Assembly (NCBI GenBank): GCA_963692975.2
Contig: CAXMMR010000027.1
Coordinates: forward strand, 59,937 to 123,936
DNA: 64,000 nucleotides
Direction of reading: 5' to 3'
Source of the DNA: CAXMMR01 sp963692975
Lineage (GTDB): Bacteria > Pseudomonadota > Alphaproteobacteria > Acetobacterales > Acetobacteraceae
Under the pieces are notes generated by a model. It was given only the letters and a program-made list of their open reading frames with translations, had not been told where the DNA came from and did no database searches. Below, one piece after another: positions 60,603 through 64,000 of this stretch (its first letter is position 1; every line of letters starts with the position of its first letter). A program made the translations under genes and the position numbers.

Positions 60603-61414
60603 GTCGGGTAGCGCCAGGCAAGGCCGAGCGCACGCCGCGTCGCCGCACTCGAGACCTTCCGGTTGTCGGCCCAGAACGAGCGCCCCATGGCGCTCATCCC
60701 CGCCTCCGCCTCGGCGAACGGCACCGCCGGCGGCGCCGGCACGCCGAGCAGCCGCGCAGCCGCCTCGATCACCGCCGCACTCTCCGCCGGCTCGTCGTCG
60801 TTGAGGTTGAACACCCGGCAGCCGGGCGCGAGCGGCTGGGCCATCGCGGCGACCACCGCGGCGGCGATGTCGTCGCGGTGGATCCGCCCGAAGGCGTGCC
60901 CCGGCTTGATCACCCGCCGCGCCGTACCGGCCCGCACATCGTCCAGCACCGAGCGTCCCGGCCCATAGATGCCGGCGAGCCGGAAGAGGTCGACCCGCCG
61001 TCCAACGCCCGCTTGCCGCCACGCCGCCTCCGCCGCCACCCGGCGCCGGCCGCGCTCGCTGCCCGGCGCCGGCGCGCTCGTCTCGTCCACCCAGCCGCCG
61101 CCGCGGTCGCCATAGACCCCGGTGGTCGACAGGTATCCGAGCCAGCCGAGCCGTGGCGCATCCCCGATCGCCGCCCGGTAGCGCGCCAGCACCGGGTCGC
61201 CGGCCGCGTCCGGCGCGGCCGTCGCCAGCACGTGCGTGGCCACACCGACCTCTTCCGCCGCATCCTCGAAGCGCAGCATCCGCACGCCCGCGAGCGGCGC
61301 CAGCCGGTCCGGATCACGGCTCGTCGCGCTGACCGCAAAACCCGCCGTCACCGCCGCCTGGGCCACCGCGCTGCCGCTGTAGCCACGCCCGAAAATCAGC
61401 AGATGCAGCGTCAC
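60551..61414 (-). CDS. NAD-dependent epimerase/dehydratase-like (SDR) protein
   Basis: 287 residues, extended-SDR Rossmann fold. The NAD site LLIFGRGYSGSAVAQ (GxGxxG type) lies near the N terminus, then YLSTTGVYGDRGGGWVDE (catalytic Ser/Tyr region, YxxxK not evident) and RLAGIYGPGRSVLDDV. Resembles YeeZ-type sugar-epimerase-like proteins of unknown substrate. GTG 61414 is used; GTG 61423 is possible. Confidence 0.75.
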   Translation of the reverse strand: MTLHLLIFGRGYSGSAVAQAAVTAGFAVSATSRDPDRLAPLAGVRMLRFEDAAEEVGVATHVLATAAPDAAGDPVLARYRAAIGDAPRLGWLGYLSTTGVYGDRGGGWVDETSAPAPGSERGRRRVAAEAAWRQAGVGRRVDLFRLAGIYGPGRSVLDDVRAGTARRVIKPGHAFGRIHRDDIAAAVVAAMAQPLAPGCRVFNLNDDEPAESAAVIEAAARLLGVPAPPAVPFAEAEAGMSAMGRSFWADNRKVSSAATRRALGLAWRYPTYREGLRGVLDEEAGSS

Positions 61415-61466
61415 GCACTCCACGTCGCGGTTTGGCAGCCGCCTAAACTCGCCTAGACTGTCCGGC

Positions 61467-61550
61467 ATGAACAGACGGGCATGACCAGACAGGCATGACC
61501 AGACAGGCATGACCAGACGGGCATGACCAGACGGGCATGAACAGGCGGGC
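61467..61550 (+). repeat. Six 14-nt tandem repeats forming overlapping minicistrons
   Basis: Units of the form ATGACCAGACGGGC with small variants; each begins with ATG. Reading each ATG gives five codons then TGA, and every TGA overlaps the next ATG (ATGA). The seventh ATG (61551) is the start of the TPR gene. Confidence 0.85.
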
Positions 61551-62510
61551 ATGAGAAGGGCCGCGCAGGTCGTCGCGTTGACCGTCCTGCTGCTGCCGGC
61601 CGCGCGCATGCGCCTGCACGCCGCTCCGAGCCCGCCAGCCACATCCTCGCCCGCCGGCGCTGCCGTGCCCGACGCCGACAGCCCCGACGAGGTCCCGCCC
61701 GTCGACGGCCCGGACGCCACCACCCCCGAGGACCCGGGCGACGCCGCCGCGGCGGCGCCCGCTGCCCCGACGGCGGACGATGACGCCCCGAACGAGGAGA
61801 TCCCCCTGCCGCCCGCCGCCCCGCGGATCGCCAGCGGCCCAGACTACGAAGCCTGCCTCGACCAGCTCGCCATCGACCCGGCCGCCGCGCAGCGCCTGGC
61901 CGCCGCCTGGAGCGCGCGCGGCGGCGGCATCGGCGCGGCGCACTGCCAGGCCCTCGCCGCCGTCGCCCTCGGCCACCCCGGCGACGGCGCCGCCGAGCTC
62001 GACCGCCTCGCCCATGACAGCCCCGCCGACGCTGCCGCCCGCGCCACCGTCTACGTCCAGGCCGACCAGGCCTGGATGCTGGCCGCCAACCCCGCACAGG
62101 CCGCCGCCTCCGCCAGCGCCGCGCTCGCCCTGACCCCCGACGACCCCGACGCGCTGATCGACCGCGCCCGCGCCGACGCCGGCCAGTCGCGCTTCAGGCA
62201 GGCCATCGCCGACCTCGACACCGCCCTCGAGATCGAGCCCAAGCGCGACGACGCCATCATCGACCGCGCCGGCGACCTCCGCCGCCTCGACCAGCTCCAA
62301 GATGCCGCGAGCGACGTCGACCGCGTGCTGGCGCGCGACCCGGACGACCCCGACGCGCTGCTCGAACGCGGCATCATCCGCCAGCGCCAAGGCAACCTCG
62401 CCGGCGCCCGCGCCGATTGGGAGCAGGCCTCCAGCCTGGCGCCGGACAGCGCCACAGGCGACCTCGCCCGCCAGGACCTCGCCTTGCTGGAGGCGGGGCC
62501 GCAGAGATAG
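61551..62510 (+). CDS. Exported tetratricopeptide-repeat protein
   Basis: 319 residues. A signal-like N terminus (1-25), a long acidic Pro/Ala/Asp linker (about 26-95), then TPR helices: the units around DPDALIDRARADAGQSRFRQAIADLDTALEIEP, RDDAIIDRAGDLRRLDQLQDAASDVDRVLARDP and DDPDALLERGIIRQRQGNLAGARADWEQASSLAP. A protein-interaction role in the periplasm is likely. The start codon is the last member of a 14-nt tandem array. Confidence 0.78.
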   Translation: MRRAAQVVALTVLLLPAARMRLHAAPSPPATSSPAGAAVPDADSPDEVPPVDGPDATTPEDPGDAAAAAPAAPTADDDAPNEEIPLPPAAPRIASGPDYEACLDQLAIDPAAAQRLAAAWSARGGGIGAAHCQALAAVALGHPGDGAAELDRLAHDSPADAAARATVYVQADQAWMLAANPAQAAASASAALALTPDDPDALIDRARADAGQSRFRQAIADLDTALEIEPKRDDAIIDRAGDLRRLDQLQDAASDVDRVLARDPDDPDALLERGIIRQRQGNLAGARADWEQASSLAPDSATGDLARQDLALLEAGPQR

Positions 62511-62556
62511 GGCCAGGACGCTGCCAGACGTTGAGGGCGGTGCCCCCCACCCGCGT

Positions 62557-63252
62557 CTACTCGGAGGCTTGCGCGATGACGGCTGACAGAGCGGTGGTGC
62601 CGCCTTCCCGGATCGCTCCGTGGCCACAGGCGAAGCGCTGGATGGGGTAGGCGAGAAGTTTGCGAGCGCTATCGAGGACGAGGGGCTTGGACCACGTGGC
62701 AAGGGTGGGCAGAGGAAAGTACCAGGGGGTCCAGCCAGGTAGGGAAAGACGATCCACGGCGACGAGTTCGTCGCCCGCGTAGAGAGTCCCGTCGCGCTCG
62801 TCCAGAAACGAACAATGGCCGGGCGCATGACCAGGCGTGTGGATGCAGCGGAGCGAGCCGAACAGCGCCCCGTCTTCGACGACGTCCGTGACCTGAGTGA
62901 CGATGCCCGGCAGGCCGCCACGGATCTTGGCCTGCGGCTCGCCTGGCCGGAGGGACTTGTCGGCCGGACGTCGCAGCAGCGGCAGCGAGCGCTCGCTGGC
63001 GGCGACGACGACGCCCGGCAGACGCTCGACGAGGTCATCGACGGAGCCGACGTGATCGACATGCGCGTGGGTCAGCAGAATGCGGCGGATGGGCGCGCCG
63101 AGGGCCTGCGCGGCGGCCAGGATGTCCTTGGCGGCGCCGGAAATCGTCGTGTCGATCAGGCTGAAGCCGTCCGGCTCACGAACCAGGTAGCAGTTCATCA
63201 GCCCGAGACGGGTGAGTTGGTGCGAGCCGGAGGAGATTTCGGTGATCTTCAT
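62557..63252 (-). CDS. MBL-fold metallohydrolase
   Basis: 231 residues. HAHVDH (HxHxDH motif 2), HTPGHAPGHCSF (motif 3) and AGDEL (motif 4), CGHG (motif 5 region) give a dinuclear metal site. Glyoxalase-II-like or lactonase-type hydrolase; substrate unknown. G+C appears somewhat lower than in neighbouring genes. Confidence 0.85.
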   Translation of the reverse strand: MKITEISSGSHQLTRLGLMNCYLVREPDGFSLIDTTISGAAKDILAAAQALGAPIRRILLTHAHVDHVGSVDDLVERLPGVVVAASERSLPLLRRPADKSLRPGEPQAKIRGGLPGIVTQVTDVVEDGALFGSLRCIHTPGHAPGHCSFLDERDGTLYAGDELVAVDRLSLPGWTPWYFPLPTLATWSKPLVLDSARKLLAYPIQRFACGHGAIREGGTTALSAVIAQASE

Positions 63253-63319
63253 GCGACGAGGCTACCAGACTTACCTCCGCAAGCCGCGCACAAACCGCCA
63301 GGCGGAAAAGCCACGCGCC

Positions 63320-63985
63320 TCAGAAATCCAAATCCGCATAGTGCGCCGGCGGCGTCATCCCCGGCATCCGTTCCGTCAGCAGCGGCCGAAAGCACGGGCG
63401 CGACTTGATCCGCGCATACCATTCCTTCACCGCCGGCACGCCGGACCAGTCAAGCTCGCCGATATAGTCGAGGCACGACAAGTGCCCGGCCGCGGCGAAG
63501 TCGGCCAGCGACAGCGTCTCGCCGCCCAGCCAGCGCCGCGTCTCGGCCAGGTGACTGAGCATCGGCAGGTGGCGCCGCAGGCTGTCATAGCCATGCCGCA
63601 GCCGACCCACATCGGGCTGCCCGCCGGCAAAGCGCTTCACCACCTTCTCGTGCAGCAACGTGTCCGTGGCGTTGCCGCCGAACGTATGGTCGACCCAGGC
63701 GACGACCCGGCGCACCTCGATCCGCTCGGCCATGCTGCGTCCGAGCAGCGGCGTGTCCGGATACGCCTCCTCAAGATACTCGCCGATCACCGAGGCGTCC
63801 GGCACCACGAGGCCGTCCTGCTCGACCAGCGTCGGCACCGCGCCGACCGGGTTCAACGCCAGGTAGTCCGGCCGCCGCTCCCAGGTCCGCTCGGCGCGCA
63901 GCTCGAAGCCGAGCCGCTTCTCCGACAGCGCCAGCCGCACTGCTCGGCAGCCAGGTGAGAGCATGAAGTGGTAAAGCATGCGCAT
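63320..63985 (-). CDS. fzlA: FtsZ-localised GST-like protein FzlA
   Basis: 221 residues, GST fold without obvious catalytic Tyr or Ser. PGCRAVRLALSEKRLGFELRAERTWERRPDYLALNPVGAVPTLVE, EYLEEAYPDTPLLGRS, DTLLHEKVVKRF and the C-terminal KSRPCFRPLLTERMPGMTPPAHYADLDF match alphaproteobacterial FzlA, which binds FtsZ and is needed for division and curvature. ATG 63985 or 63979. Near the right edge. Confidence 0.88.
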   Translation of the reverse strand: MRMLYHFMLSPGCRAVRLALSEKRLGFELRAERTWERRPDYLALNPVGAVPTLVEQDGLVVPDASVIGEYLEEAYPDTPLLGRSMAERIEVRRVVAWVDHTFGGNATDTLLHEKVVKRFAGGQPDVGRLRHGYDSLRRHLPMLSHLAETRRWLGGETLSLADFAAAGHLSCLDYIGELDWSGVPAVKEWYARIKSRPCFRPLLTERMPGMTPPAHYADLDF

Positions 63986-64000
63986 GGCGAGGGCTTATAG

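Overview
The window is about 70% G+C chromosomal DNA from an alphaproteobacterium, most likely Rhodospirillales/Acetobacterales. The evidence is gene order and gene content: ffh-rpsP-rimM-trmD-rplS followed by leuCD, thrS-infC, an atpHAGDC cluster without F0 genes beside it, DUF484-xerC, DUF3126, DUF3297 and an FzlA-type protein. The family is inferred; no rRNA is present to fix it. No phage, CRISPR array or transposase gene was seen. TTG and GTG starts are common, and many neighbouring genes overlap by ATGA, GTGA, TTGA or TGATG.

Layout. 1-4797 (minus): tamA and the start of tamB. 5272-6309: a PlsC-type acyltransferase. 6580-10514: miaB-phoH-ybeY-corC. 10531-11229: a lower-G+C nuclease-like gene bracketed by inverted repeats. 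11252-13777: small membrane protein, MoeB/ThiF-like protein, DsrE protein, SH3 protein. 13891-18765 (minus): WD40 protein and CobW GTPase, glycosyltransferase and GST, ferritin-like protein. 18975-20460: outer-membrane protein and stand-alone ModE-type HTH. 20457-25445 (minus): ATP synthase F1. 25656-30919: priA, then divergent DUF484-xerC and proline iminopeptidase. 30960-31126: small transcript with an exceptional Shine-Dalgarno and an intrinsic terminator. 31194-37396 (minus): stress protein, PepSY-like protein, opgH-like glucosyltransferase, an orphan YcaO protein and fhs. 37610-45785: GST, methyltransferase, two-component system, PAP2 phosphatase, small proteins and tRNA-Arg(ACG). 46022-56061 (minus): leuB, leuDC, rplS-trmD-rimM-rpsP-ffh, infC and thrS. 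56330-63985: two glycosyltransferases, TauE-type exporter, hydrolase, NAD-dependent epimerase, TPR protein, MBL hydrolase and FzlA-like GST.

The most unusual content lies between genes. Family A is a GC-rich, modular set of hairpins at about 18 places, usually within a few bases of a stop codon. Full copies have AAGGCC...GGCCTT inverted ends, and the stems show compensatory base changes. In two places inverted halves bracket other DNA, once a lower-G+C gene (10531-11229) and once an A/T-richer core with a palindrome (4841-5180). One copy is translated as the last 35 codons of TrmD. Family B has five copies, each with two T/A-rich hairpins joined by AAAAAACTT...AAGTTTTTT. There are also 14-nt and 18-nt tandem arrays at gene ends. 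The 14-nt array at 61467-61550 reads as a chain of five-codon minicistrons, each stop overlapping the next ATG, ending in the start codon of a real gene. Whether any of these families has been described elsewhere cannot be judged from sequence alone.
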